From: Phycisphaerales bacterium
GTDB lineage: Bacteria > Planctomycetota > Phycisphaerae > Phycisphaerales > UBA1924
DNA length: 42,997 nt
Assembly (NCBI GenBank): GCA_020853815.1
Contig: JADYYE010000004.1
Location: forward strand, 1 to 42,997
Direction: 5' to 3'
The notes under the pieces are model-generated. The model saw only the letters and a program-made list of their open reading frames with translations. It ran no database searches and was not told the origin of the DNA. Both the position numbers and the translations under genes were made by a program. Positions within the stretch are counted from its first letter, which is position 1. Each line of letters begins with the position of its first letter. Shown piece after piece: positions 25,127-34,054 of the stretch.

Positions 25127-25981
25127 GTGAGTCCATCGTCTCCAACCGCGAACACGTCGCTCGCCGCCCGGGGCGTGACGTTTTCATATGCGCCGGGCGC
25201 GCCAGCGGTGCTGAGCGAGGTCTCGGCGGAGTTCTACGCCGGCGCGATCACCGCGATCGTCGGGCCCAACGGTGCGGGCAAGTCGACCCTGCTCCGGGTG
25301 CTGCTGGGGCTCGTCCGGCCACAATCGGGCGTGGCAGCATGGCCAGAGCCGGCCTCGGTGCCCGCACAGACCGTCGCGGACATGCCCGCCGGGGCGCGGG
25401 CCAGGAGTCTGGTCTACATCCCGCAGCGCCTATCGCCCGCCTTTGGGTTCACGGTGCGCGAACTCGTAGAAATGGGGCGGCACGCGGCCGGCGCCGGGCC
25501 GGATTCAGGCGCGATCGCCCGCGCGATGGAGCGCGCCCGCGTCGGCGGGCTTGCCGCGCGATCCTTTGATGAACTCAGCGTTGGCCAGCAGCAGCGCGTG
25601 GGCCTGGCGCGGGCCTTGGCGCAGCTCGACGCGATCGAGGGGCCGGCGGCGTTGCTCGCGGACGAACCGGCCGCGGCGATGGACCCGCTGGAAGCCACGC
25701 ACGCGCTGACCACCCTGCTCGCGGTGGCGCGGGCGGGGCGGGTGGTGGTGGTGGTGCTCCATGATTTGTCGCAGGTTTTGGCGTTTTGCGCGCGGACGCT
25801 GCTGCTGGATGCGCGCGGGCGGGTGTCGGCGATGGGCCCGACCGGCGAGGTGCTGTCGCCCCGGGCGCTGGAATCGCTGCTGGGCCTACCCTTTGATCCG
25901 GCCAGCGTGGGCGGGCGTGTCGTGACGCTCGTGGCTCGCGTGACGCTTTCGGCACGGGACGAATCGGCGGCTTCACCATGA
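25127..25981 (+). CDS. ABC transporter ATP-binding protein, BtuD/HmuV/FepC-like
   Basis: A 284-residue ABC ATPase. Walker A is G46-P-N-G-A-G-K-S-T54, Q-loop Q100, signature L150-S-V-G-Q-Q-Q-R-V, Walker B L-L-A-D179-E180-P, H-loop H212. After the Q-loop, R-L-S-P-A-F-G-F-T-V-R-E-L-V-E-M-G-R is typical of ATPases energising uptake of iron-siderophores, haem or cobalamin. It would power a FecCD-type permease, but neither permease nor binding protein is beside it. Start GTG 25127. Its stop overlaps the next gene by four bases (ATGA), so the two are translationally coupled. Substrate cannot be decided. Confidence 0.85.
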   Translation: MSPSSPTANTSLAARGVTFSYAPGAPAVLSEVSAEFYAGAITAIVGPNGAGKSTLLRVLLGLVRPQSGVAAWPEPASVPAQTVADMPAGARARSLVYIPQRLSPAFGFTVRELVEMGRHAAGAGPDSGAIARAMERARVGGLAARSFDELSVGQQQRVGLARALAQLDAIEGPAALLADEPAAAMDPLEATHALTTLLAVARAGRVVVVVLHDLSQVLAFCARTLLLDARGRVSAMGPTGEVLSPRALESLLGLPFDPASVGGRVVTLVARVTLSARDESAASP

Positions 25982-26688
25982 ACAACATTCAGCTCTATGT
26001 CGTTCTGTTCATGGTGGTGGTGAGCATCCTGAGCTCGATCGCCAAGAAGGCCAAGGAGGCCGCGGAACAGCGCCGGGTGCAGCAGGAGATCGAGCGGCGT
26101 CGTCTTGAAGCGCTGCGGACGGGGCGAAGCGAGGACGACGCGCGCGAGGAAGACCCCGCGGCGACGCTGGCGAAGCGACGCGAGGCGCAGCTCGAGGAAC
26201 TCCGGCGCGTGCAACGCGAACGGGCGCGGGCGCAGGCCTCAGGCCAGACGGGCGGCGCGACCGTTCGAACCACGCCCGGGCGGATGCAGCAGCCCAGGAC
26301 GCAGCAGTTCCCGCAGCCCCAGTCGATCCCGCAGCCTCAGCAGCAGGGGCGCCCGCAGCGCCAGCAACCCCAGCGGCCGCAACCTCAGCGCCAGCAGCCT
26401 CAGGCTCGCCCGCAGGTCCGCCCCCAGGAATCGCGGTCGTCGCGGCAGACCGGAGCCCAAACAACCGCCGAGATGTTCGCGGCAATGGAGCGCCAGCGTC
26501 TGCAGGACACCGGCGAATCCACCACGCACCGGATCGTGCGCGACGCGACGCCAGCTCCCGCCGCGGCCGCGAAGGTGCTGCCGCCCTCGAGCGGCAACCC
26601 CTGGCGTGACGCGTTCCTTCTGCAGGAATTGCTGAGCCCGCCGCTCTCGATGCGCGAGGCTCGCACGCCGGGCCTTGATTCGCTCTAA
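25978..26688 (+). CDS. Membrane-anchored coiled-coil protein with PQ-rich tract
   Basis: A 236-residue protein of unknown function. An N-terminal membrane helix (about 4-22, L-Y-V-V-L-F-M-V-V-V-S-I-L) is followed by a charged coiled coil (about 24-90, rich in E, R, K, A) and a low-complexity Pro/Gln/Arg stretch (about 100-155). A short conserved-looking tail W-R-D-A-F-L-L-Q-E-L-L-S-P-P comes last. ATG 25978 overlaps the ABC-ATPase stop (ATGA). A hairpin without a U-tract (26698-26714, within ACCTC...GAGGT 26693-26724) follows its stop. Confidence 0.6.
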   Translation: MNNIQLYVVLFMVVVSILSSIAKKAKEAAEQRRVQQEIERRRLEALRTGRSEDDAREEDPAATLAKRREAQLEELRRVQRERARAQASGQTGGATVRTTPGRMQQPRTQQFPQPQSIPQPQQQGRPQRQQPQRPQPQRQQPQARPQVRPQESRSSRQTGAQTTAEMFAAMERQRLQDTGESTTHRIVRDATPAPAAAAKVLPPSSGNPWRDAFLLQELLSPPLSMREARTPGLDSL

Positions 26689-26757
26689 TACACCTCCCCG
26701 GGGCGTCGCCCCGGCGGCGAGGTACCCCGCGTGAAGTCTCTTCCTGGAGTCTGTTGC

Positions 26758-29700
26758 ATGGCCGCGCGTCTTTTCAGCGTGCTTGCGCTCGTCCTGTCGT
26801 CCGCCTGTGCCGCGCTTGCCCAGACCGGCGCGCCCACGCCACCCGAGCAGTTGACGGTCGCGGAGAAATCCGACTTCAAGGCGACGGCCCGGTACGACGA
26901 GGTCGTGTCGCTCCTCGACACGCTCGCCCAGGCTTCGCCCAAGGCGCGCCGCCTGGACATGGGCAAGACAGGTGAGGGTCGCACGATCCCCGTGCTCACG
27001 CTCGCCGACCCGCCCGTGGCCAGTGCACGCGAGGCCCGGGCCCAGGCCGACGCGGGCAAGCTCGTCGTGCTCATGATCGGCAACATCCACGCCGGTGAGG
27101 TCGACGGCAAGGAAGGCCTGCCGATGCTCGCGCGAGAGATCATCAATCAGCCCGATCACCCGCTCCTCAAGAACATGGTGCTGGTCTTTGCGCCGATCTT
27201 CAACTGCGACGGCAACGAGCGCGTCTCAAAGGACAACCGCCCCGGGCAGCACGGCCCGGACGAGGGCATGGGCATCCGCGAGAACGCCGCGGGCCTGGAC
27301 CTCAACCGCGACTTCGTCAAGCTCGAATCGCCCGAGGTTCGCGCGCTGGTGAAGTTCATCAACGAATGGGACCCCGCGATCTTCGTCGACACGCACACGA
27401 CCAACGGGTCGTATCACCAGTACGGCGTCACCTATGAAGGCCCGCGTCATCCCGCGGGCGATCAGGCCCTGATCGAGTACGTGCGCGACACGATGTTCCC
27501 CGGCGTGTCCAAAGACCTCGAGGCGAAGACGGGTCTCAAGACCTTTTACTACGGCGATTTCAGCAAGGAGCACACGCGCTGGGAGAGCTTCCCGCTCCAG
27601 CCGCGTTTCACGACCAACTACGTGGGCCTGCGCGGGCGGGTTTCGATCCTCTCCGAGGGCTACTCGTACTCGTCGTACAAGGAGCGCGTGCTGGGAACGC
27701 GCGACTTTGTCCGCGCGTGCCTCGAGTTTGCGTCGGGCAACAAGGAGCAGATCAGGAAGCTGCTCGCGGACGCGGATCGGCGCACGATCGATCTTGGGCG
27801 CAACCCGCCCAAGGACCCGAGCCCCGCGCAGCAGTTGTCGGTGCGATCCAAGGCCGCCAAGGCGCCGGAGACCATGAAGGCCGCCGGCTTTGTTGAGGAG
27901 GCGCGCGACGGGAAGACGGTGTCGACCGGCGAGAAGAAGGACTACGACGTCGAGGTGTGGAACCGCGGCGAGGCGGACATGCTCGTGCCGCGGGCCTACG
28001 CCTACATCATCCCGCAGCCGCTGGTCTCGGGGCTCAAGAACGCGGTCGAGACCCTGCAGCGTCACGGTATCGAGGTCGAGGAGCTTCGAGAGGACATCGA
28101 GCTCGACATCGAGGCGTGCAAGGTCACGCAGATGGCCCGTTCGCCCCAGGAATTCCAGAAGCACAACACGGCTCGCGTCGACGCCGAGCGGCGCTCCGAG
28201 TCGCGGATGATCCCGGCCGGCTCGATCGTCGTGCGCGCCGGGCAGAAGCTCGGGCACCTTGTCTCGATCCTGCTCGAGCCCGCGTCGGACGACGGCCTGG
28301 TCACCTGGAACTTCTTTGACGACCAGCTCGCGCTCGGGCAGGACTTCCCCGTCCTGCGCGTCCCCTTCAGCACCCACCTGCACACCACCTCGATCCGCCC
28401 GCTGCGCGACGAGTCCTTCGTCCAAGAGTCGCTCAGCTACAAGCGCGTCAACGAGAGCGATCGCGGCGTGAACCTGAACGGCAGCCCGAGCGGCGGCGGC
28501 GCGTGGATCGACGACGAAACGTGGCGCGTGAACCGCAACGGCGGATGGTTCAAGGTCAACGCCAAGACCGGGCGCGCCGAGAAGCTCACCTTCGACAACG
28601 AGGCGATCGTCAAGGCCCTCGCCACGCTCCCGTCGCTGGGCGAGAAGGGCGCGGGAGAACTGGCCCGCACGCCGTTCCTCCGCACCGACGCGGGGCGGAC
28701 CGGCGCGCTCTTCGAGCGCGACAACGACCTCTACTACGCCAGGCTCGACGGCTCGCTCGCCCTCCGCCTCACCAGCACCCCGGAGCCTGAGGAGTTGAGC
28801 GAGTTCAGCCCCGACGGAAAGTTCGTCGCGTTTGTCCGCAACTTTGATCTCTACGTCGTCGACACGGTCACGGGCGCCGAACGCCGCCTCACGACCGACG
28901 GCAACGACCTCCTCCGCAACGGCAAGCACGACTGGGTCTATTTCGAGGAGCTCTTCAACCGGAGCTGGAAGGGCTATTGGTGGAGCCCCGATTCGACGCG
29001 GCTGGCGTTCTATCGCACCGACGCGTCGATGGTGCCCGAGTACACGCTGGTCGACGACCTGCCCCAGAAGCAGCGCGTCGAGCGCGTCCGCTACCCGCGC
29101 GTGGGCGAGGCAAACCCGCAGGTGAAGCTCGGCATCGTCCGCGTCGCGGGTGGCACGCCCGTGTTTGCCGATCTCTCCGACTACGACGCCCAGAACATGC
29201 TGATCGCAGGCGTCGCGTGGTGGCCCGATTCCTCCAGCGTCTTTGCCGGAATCCAGAACCGCTATCAGACCTGGATGGACTGCGTGGCCGTCTCACCCAA
29301 CGGCGGCAAGCCCGCCCGACTCTTCCGCGAGACCACACAGGCCTGGGTCGAGTTCCTCGCCGATCCGGCCTTCCTCTCCGACGGCTCGTTCCTCTGGCAA
29401 TCCGAACGCTCCGGCTGGCGACACCTCTACCACTACACCAAGGACGGCACGCTCAAGGGCCCCGTCACCACCGGCGAGTACGAGGTCCGCTCCGTCGTCA
29501 AGGTCGACGAAAAGAACAACGTCGTCTTCTTCAACGGCACGAAAGACTCGCACATCGCGTCGAACTTCTATCGCACGCCGCTCTCGCCCGCGGGCACGCC
29601 AACCCGCCTCACGACCGAGCCCGGCTCGCACAGCACCAGCCTCAACCCCGGCGGCACACTGTTCGTCGACAACTGGTCGAGCTTCAACTCGCCGGGCAAG

Positions 29701-30564
29701 GTCGCGCTCCGCTCCGCGACCGACGGTTCGCTCGTCCGCACGCTCGACACCAACCCCGTCTACGCGATCGAGGAGTTCAAGCTCGGCAAGTCGGAGCTCG
29801 TGCAGATCCCCGCGGCGGACGGCTTCGTCCTCGAGGGATACCTCGTCTATCCGCCCGATTTTGACCCGGCGAAGAAGTACCCCGTGTGGATCACGACCTA
29901 TGCCGGCCCGCACGCGCCGACGGTCAGCGACACATGGGGCGGCGGGCGCGTGGGCCAGCATGTCTACGCGCACGACGGCTTCATCATGTTCGGCGTCGAT
30001 CCGCGCTCCGCCAGCGGCAAGGGGGCGGTCTCGGCCTGGGCCTGCTACAAGCAGCTCGGCGTGCCCGAGCTCAAGGACCTCGAGGACGCGGTCCGCTGGA
30101 TCACGTCCAAGCCCTACGCCGATCCTTCGCGCGTCGGGATCAGCGGCTTCAGCTACGGCGGGTTCATCGGCGCGTACGCCCTCACGCACAGCACGCTCTT
30201 CTCCGCCGCCATCGCGGGCGGCCCGCCCACCGATTGGCGCGAGTACGACACGATCTACACCGAGCGATACATGCTCACGCCGCAGGAGAACCCCGACGGC
30301 TACGACAAGACCTCGGTCGTGAAGGCCGCGGGGAATCTGGTCGGAAAGCTGATGCTGGTGCATGGCACGCTGGACGACAACGTACACCCGGCCAACTCGT
30401 GGAAGCTCGCCAAGGCGCTGCAGGACGCGGGCAAGCAGTTCGAGATGGCGATGTACCCGGGCTGGCGTCACGGCATCGGCGGGCGTCAGTACCAGCGGAT
30501 GAACTATGAGTTCATGCTGCGGACCATGAATCTGACGGAGAAGAGCGAGGAAGCCGCGAAGTAG
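26758..30564 (+). CDS. Exported double peptidase: M14 carboxypeptidase fused to S9 dipeptidyl-peptidase
   Basis: A 1268-residue secreted protein with a signal peptide ending A-L-A-Q near residue 22. The first half is an M14 zinc carboxypeptidase: zinc ligands H111 and E114 (G-N-I-H-A-G-E), the third ligand H213 (D-T-H-T-T-N), and a candidate catalytic Glu E300 (I-L-S-E-G-Y). The second half is a DPP-IV (S9B) unit: a propeller with F-S-P-D-G-K-F-V-A-F and a C-terminal alpha/beta hydrolase with S1132 (G-F-S-Y-G-G), D1206 (H-G-T-L-D-D-N-V-H) and H1238 (G-W-R-H-G). Every key residue of both enzymes is present. ATG 26758 has TGGAG upstream; an in-frame GTG lies nine codons earlier. Expected role: stepwise breakdown of peptides outside the cytoplasm. 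Confidence 0.85.
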   Translation: MAARLFSVLALVLSSACAALAQTGAPTPPEQLTVAEKSDFKATARYDEVVSLLDTLAQASPKARRLDMGKTGEGRTIPVLTLADPPVASAREARAQADAGKLVVLMIGNIHAGEVDGKEGLPMLAREIINQPDHPLLKNMVLVFAPIFNCDGNERVSKDNRPGQHGPDEGMGIRENAAGLDLNRDFVKLESPEVRALVKFINEWDPAIFVDTHTTNGSYHQYGVTYEGPRHPAGDQALIEYVRDTMFPGVSKDLEAKTGLKTFYYGDFSKEHTRWESFPLQPRFTTNYVGLRGRVSILSEGYSYSSYKERVLGTRDFVRACLEFASGNKEQIRKLLADADRRTIDLGRNPPKDPSPAQQLSVRSKAAKAPETMKAAGFVEEARDGKTVSTGEKKDYDVEVWNRGEADMLVPRAYAYIIPQPLVSGLKNAVETLQRHGIEVEELREDIELDIEACKVTQMARSPQEFQKHNTARVDAERRSESRMIPAGSIVVRAGQKLGHLVSILLEPASDDGLVTWNFFDDQLALGQDFPVLRVPFSTHLHTTSIRPLRDESFVQESLSYKRVNESDRGVNLNGSPSGGGAWIDDETWRVNRNGGWFKVNAKTGRAEKLTFDNEAIVKALATLPSLGEKGAGELARTPFLRTDAGRTGALFERDNDLYYARLDGSLALRLTSTPEPEELSEFSPDGKFVAFVRNFDLYVVDTVTGAERRLTTDGNDLLRNGKHDWVYFEELFNRSWKGYWWSPDSTRLAFYRTDASMVPEYTLVDDLPQKQRVERVRYPRVGEANPQVKLGIVRVAGGTPVFADLSDYDAQNMLIAGVAWWPDSSSVFAGIQNRYQTWMDCVAVSPNGGKPARLFRETTQAWVEFLADPAFLSDGSFLWQSERSGWRHLYHYTKDGTLKGPVTTGEYEVRSVVKVDEKNNVVFFNGTKDSHIASNFYRTPLSPAGTPTRLTTEPGSHSTSLNPGGTLFVDNWSSFNSPGKVALRSATDGSLVRTLDTNPVYAIEEFKLGKSELVQIPAADGFVLEGYLVYPPDFDPAKKYPVWITTYAGPHAPTVSDTWGGGRVGQHVYAHDGFIMFGVDPRSASGKGAVSAWACYKQLGVPELKDLEDAVRWITSKPYADPSRVGISGFSYGGFIGAYALTHSTLFSAAIAGGPPTDWREYDTIYTERYMLTPQENPDGYDKTSVVKAAGNLVGKLMLVHGTLDDNVHPANSWKLAKALQDAGKQFEMAMYPGWRHGIGGRQYQRMNYEFMLRTMNLTEKSEEAAK

Positions 30565-30802
30565 CACCAGGTCGTGCCCGCGTCGCCTTGGCGGCCCGGC
30601 GGTCCCGCTCGGTGTGTGATGCTGCGTCCAGCGAGCACGCCGATCCGCGCACCGCGTGCCATACGCGAACGAATCGCTCTGTTTTCAACGCCTTTGGACG
30701 CCGGACCTGACGAGTCCGCGAGGAAGGTCCGGGTCGAAGCGCGCCGCTCCGAGCAGCTCGCCCGCCTCTCGCGGTGCGTGTGGCTCGCCCTTCGGCCGCA
30801 CG

Positions 30803-31648
30803 TTACCCCATTCTCTTCGGCAGGTCCGCCGGCACTCCCGTCGCCTCGATCGACCTGAGGTGCTTGCGCAGGCGATCGAGCAGGTTCCAGTACATGACCA
30901 GCGCGATCAGCGGGCCGATGATGACGATCGCTCCGACCACATAGATGACCGGGAGGAGCCAGCGGTACGTCCTGGCGCGACGCACGATGAAGTCGTCGGG
31001 CACGCGCCCGCCCACCCACGCGGTGTAGTTCATGACGCCCAGGAACTGAACGACCCAGATAACAAACGAGGCCACGGGGATCAGCCATAGAACCACGATT
31101 TCTACGGCCGAGACCACGCTCCCGCCCGCCAGGTCCGCCACGAAGAACCCGAGCACGAACTGCGCCAGCGATACCGCCGCGCCGACCGCCACCGCGATCC
31201 TCACGATGTTGCGTGCGCTTGAAGGCTGCTCAAAGATCACATAGCCGGGGTCCGGCTCGGTGTAGTTCCAATAGCCCAGCAGCATCATGCAGCCGACCAG
31301 GAAGCCGACGCCGCTCGCGATGAGCTTCGGCCACGCGGCCGATCCCGCGACAAATCCGAGAAAGACCGACCCGATCATGACGACGACCAGGAGCAGGATG
31401 CCGTTGAGCACCAGCGACAAACCCAGCGTCAGCTTGCCGCGGTACTCCGCGGAAGCGTCCTGGAGCATGAAGCCCTTGATCGAGTTGGCGATCGGCTCGC
31501 CGCATTCGGGACAGTTGCCGCTCGCGGGCAGGCCGCGCAGGTTGTATGAACAGCGCACGCACGAAACATCGCGATCAAGGAACCGCGCGGCGCTTGCTTG
31601 GGCCGCGTCAGGGAGCGGGCTCACTCCAAGCTCTCCAGCATCACTCAT
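30803..31648 (-). CDS. Multi-pass membrane protein with N-terminal zinc ribbon
   Basis: A 281-residue protein. The ribbon is C30-x-x-C33 (C-V-R-C-S-Y-N-L-R-G-L) and C46-x-x-C49 (C-P-E-C-G-E-P-I). About six membrane helices follow, including L-S-L-V-L-N-G-I-L-L-L-V-V-V and V-V-G-A-I-V-I-I-G-P-L-I. The tail is basic (R-L-R-K-H-L-R). ATG 31648 is preferred over GTG 31657, since GGAG is eight bases before it. It lies 70 nt after the Nudix gene on the same strand and may be the last gene of that run. Function unknown. Confidence 0.7.
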   Translation of the reverse strand: MSDAGELGVSPLPDAAQASAARFLDRDVSCVRCSYNLRGLPASGNCPECGEPIANSIKGFMLQDASAEYRGKLTLGLSLVLNGILLLVVVMIGSVFLGFVAGSAAWPKLIASGVGFLVGCMMLLGYWNYTEPDPGYVIFEQPSSARNIVRIAVAVGAAVSLAQFVLGFFVADLAGGSVVSAVEIVVLWLIPVASFVIWVVQFLGVMNYTAWVGGRVPDDFIVRRARTYRWLLPVIYVVGAIVIIGPLIALVMYWNLLDRLRKHLRSIEATGVPADLPKRMG

Positions 31649-31718
31649 GCCGCACACTCCGGCAGCACCAGGTCGGTCGTCTTCGCCAACGCCGGTGCGG
31701 CACCGATCTTCTCGCAGT

Positions 31719-32399
31719 CTACAACATCCCCGCGGAGCGAGCGCGGGCGAACACCGCCAGAGTGAACGCGTCTGTCAACGTCGCGTCCTTGATCTTCGCC
31801 TCGAAGCTCGCCAGAGATACTCGCACGACCTCATGCTCCGGCGGCGCGCCCGTCGCCGTTTCAGTCATCTCGGCCAGAAACAGCGCGACCGTTTCGGACA
31901 GAATCCCCGAATTTGGATGCAGGAGACCGAGCGACTTCAGGTGCGCGACGCGAATCCCCAACTCTTCCTCGATTTCTCGGCGCGCCGTCTGCTCGCACGA
32001 TTCTCCCGCTTCCCCGAATCCGCGCGGGACCTCCTCATGCCAGCATCGCGTCGCGTGACGGAATTGGCGCACGAGAAAGACCTCGCCGGCGCGAACGCAC
32101 AATGCCGCCGCCCCCATCACCCCCGGTGGCCTTGACACCATTCGAACATAGGTTCCGAGCTTGCCGTTCGAGAATTGAACCGCATCGCGTAGAAACAAGA
32201 AATACTGATCCTCTGAAACCACTCCCGTGCTTGCCCATGCTGCAGGAAGCCCGACTTTGGCGAGCTGGCTCGCCTTCGCCGCCTCCGCCTCGTCCACCTC
32301 CCGCTCGCCCGTGAGAAGACGAATGCCGTCCGTGCTCATGCGCGTAAAGAGTTCGGGCTCGGATTGTTGGAGTTGACTGTACCGGACCTTATCCGCCAT
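31719..32399 (-). CDS. Nudix hydrolase
   Basis: A 226-residue protein with a complete Nudix box G127-x5-E133-x7-R141-E142-I-x-E145-E146-x-G148-I, the metal-binding loop-helix that hydrolyses nucleoside diphosphates linked to another group. The strand before it, V-F-L-V-R-Q-F-R-H, recalls ADP-ribose pyrophosphatases. The first ~90 residues are an extra N-terminal region I do not recognise. ATG 32399 has GAGGTG close upstream, and the stop of the preceding gene overlaps that site (12-nt gap), so coupled translation with the unknown 533-residue protein is likely. Substrate not determinable. Confidence 0.85.
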   Translation of the reverse strand: MADKVRYSQLQQSEPELFTRMSTDGIRLLTGEREVDEAEAAKASQLAKVGLPAAWASTGVVSEDQYFLFLRDAVQFSNGKLGTYVRMVSRPPGVMGAAALCVRAGEVFLVRQFRHATRCWHEEVPRGFGEAGESCEQTARREIEEELGIRVAHLKSLGLLHPNSGILSETVALFLAEMTETATGAPPEHEVVRVSLASFEAKIKDATLTDAFTLAVFARARSAGML

Positions 32400-32411
32400 C
32401 GCGACACCTCA

Positions 32412-34013
32412 TCAAAGCGGAACGCCATGTCTCTCGATGTCCTGAAAAATCGCACCACGCATCGAGTCTGGGCGCGTCAGCGACGATCCTGCCGCGCGTC
32501 GATTCACCGCCATCTGCAACCCGATCTTCGTCCCTTCCAACGCGAATGTCTTGATGTGATGGCCGGCATCGAGCGCGTCGACGAGGAGATCGGCGGACTC
32601 CGCCATCTGAGAGGCCGTCGGCGCGCCAATCAAAGCCAGAACCGTCGGAGCCACCTCGATCGCAAGTCCTGCAATCGGCTCTCCGAACTCCAGGGCCGTT
32701 TCGATCACATCACCCTTGCCGGTCGCGTCCTGGTACGCGCGAACTCCGACTTCAATCCCCAACCCATCCATGGCCGCATCGATCACTCTTCGCCGGGCAC
32801 TCATCGCCTCATCGAGCCTTCCCAGCCGTACTTCGCGGCGATGCTCGGCGACGTGCTTCCAGTAATCGCCGGCACCCTCATCCGAGAGGAGCGCGGCGAG
32901 ATTGTGCCAGCCGACGCGCTGCAGCCCGACAGAGTCACGCTCGCGAGGCGGCCCCAGCCGAAGCCCCGTGGGCGCGTCGCCCAGCGACGCCTCGTTCATC
33001 GCTTCGGCTCGGTCGATCATCGCGATCTCAGCGTCGAAGGGGACGGAAGTGTGCGACTCGGTCGCCCAGATCGCATCACACTCGCCGGAGCTCCTGAGCA
33101 CATCGTGATACTGAGTGTTCACCACCGAGCCCGCTACCCACACCAAGTCCGGCCGATCGGAGACCAATCCGCCCAGCATCACTATCCACGCGGACCTCGA
33201 ATCAATCGAACGCGGATCGCCGGAGCCCATAAGGCTCCGGAGTACCCCGTCCATCAGCTCCGCGACCTCTCGATCGTGCTCCAACCCGCCCCTCAGCTGC
33301 TCAATCTGATCTCGCAAACGCTGCGAAAGAGAACCTTGGGGCGACTTGGCCTTCACCACCCGATCCTCCTTGAACCACTCCGGAATCGATCGCCTCCCCT
33401 TGGACTTCAGGCCCGGCGCCTCGGACCCCATCTTCTTCTCAATGATCAGACGCCCGAATCGATGCAGCCCCCGCAGGCGCCGCCCCGACGCTGCGTCCCG
33501 AAGACAACCCTCTCGCCTTCGGAGTTCGTCCTCAACATCGACCGCTTCCCCGGCAAGCCGTCGTTGAGCCGCCGATTGGAGCGCATGCGCAAACACCTCT
33601 GGATTGACGACCCATGCGGACGTCGCCCACGAGTTAACGCGCGTACCTCTACGGTCCGTCGTCATCGGCGCCATACGACCGGCCAACGAAAGACCAATCC
33701 ACCACGCCGCATCGTCCAATCTCGAAGGGGACGTGGAGCACAGTTCAACCGCTTGCTTCAGCAGGTCGTAATCCTTGCCCCACAAGCAAAACCGTGTGTC
33801 GGAGAGAAGCAGCACGTCGTAGAACTGTGGATTGGCGGCCAACGCCTCGAGCAGATAGCCGTTGTCCAGATAATGCGGCTGCAGGAAGTCAATCGTCTCA
33901 CCGCATAGCAGCGCGGCCTTCAGCGCGCACTCCACTGTCGGATGGAGCTCCGTTCCGACGCTCCCGTCGCTCGACATAGCCGACACCACGGAGTCAAGCT
34001 GCTGGATTAGCAC
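32412..34013 (-). CDS. Protein of unknown function (533 aa)
   Basis: I do not recognise this family. The product looks soluble, without signal peptide or membrane helix. The N-terminal part (1-110) is helical (A-L-K-A-A-L-L-C-G-E-T-I-D-F-L-Q-P). A basic linker lies near 185-225 (K-K-M-G-S-E-A-P-G-L-K-S-K-G-R-R). The C-terminal half contains D-L-V-W-V-A-G-S-V-V-N-T-Q-Y-H-D and later a Gly/Ala-rich stretch. Start GTG 34013 with GGGAG nine bases upstream. Its codon use looks a little less GC-rich than the neighbours, which may mean later acquisition; not measured. It sits 41 nt after phhA and 12 nt before the Nudix gene, all on the minus strand. Confidence 0.7.
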   Translation of the reverse strand: MLIQQLDSVVSAMSSDGSVGTELHPTVECALKAALLCGETIDFLQPHYLDNGYLLEALAANPQFYDVLLLSDTRFCLWGKDYDLLKQAVELCSTSPSRLDDAAWWIGLSLAGRMAPMTTDRRGTRVNSWATSAWVVNPEVFAHALQSAAQRRLAGEAVDVEDELRRREGCLRDAASGRRLRGLHRFGRLIIEKKMGSEAPGLKSKGRRSIPEWFKEDRVVKAKSPQGSLSQRLRDQIEQLRGGLEHDREVAELMDGVLRSLMGSGDPRSIDSRSAWIVMLGGLVSDRPDLVWVAGSVVNTQYHDVLRSSGECDAIWATESHTSVPFDAEIAMIDRAEAMNEASLGDAPTGLRLGPPRERDSVGLQRVGWHNLAALLSDEGAGDYWKHVAEHRREVRLGRLDEAMSARRRVIDAAMDGLGIEVGVRAYQDATGKGDVIETALEFGEPIAGLAIEVAPTVLALIGAPTASQMAESADLLVDALDAGHHIKTFALEGTKIGLQMAVNRRAAGSSLTRPDSMRGAIFQDIERHGVPL

Positions 34014-34054
34014 GCCGCATCACTCCCGTCATTGGACCCGTCTCGCGCCGCCTG

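Noticed and set aside
26693-26724. GC hairpin after the coiled-coil protein gene as a terminator
   Set aside because: Stem is strong but no U-tract follows on either strand.
27226-28929. 567-residue frame antisense to the double peptidase
   Set aside because: Overlaps fully conserved M14 and propeller regions; high-GC shadow.
30705-30780. GAGGAAGGTCCGGGTCG resembling the RNase P RNA P4 region
   Set aside because: The other conserved RNase P blocks (AGGGTGAAA, ACAAATGGC type) are absent and the gap is too short.
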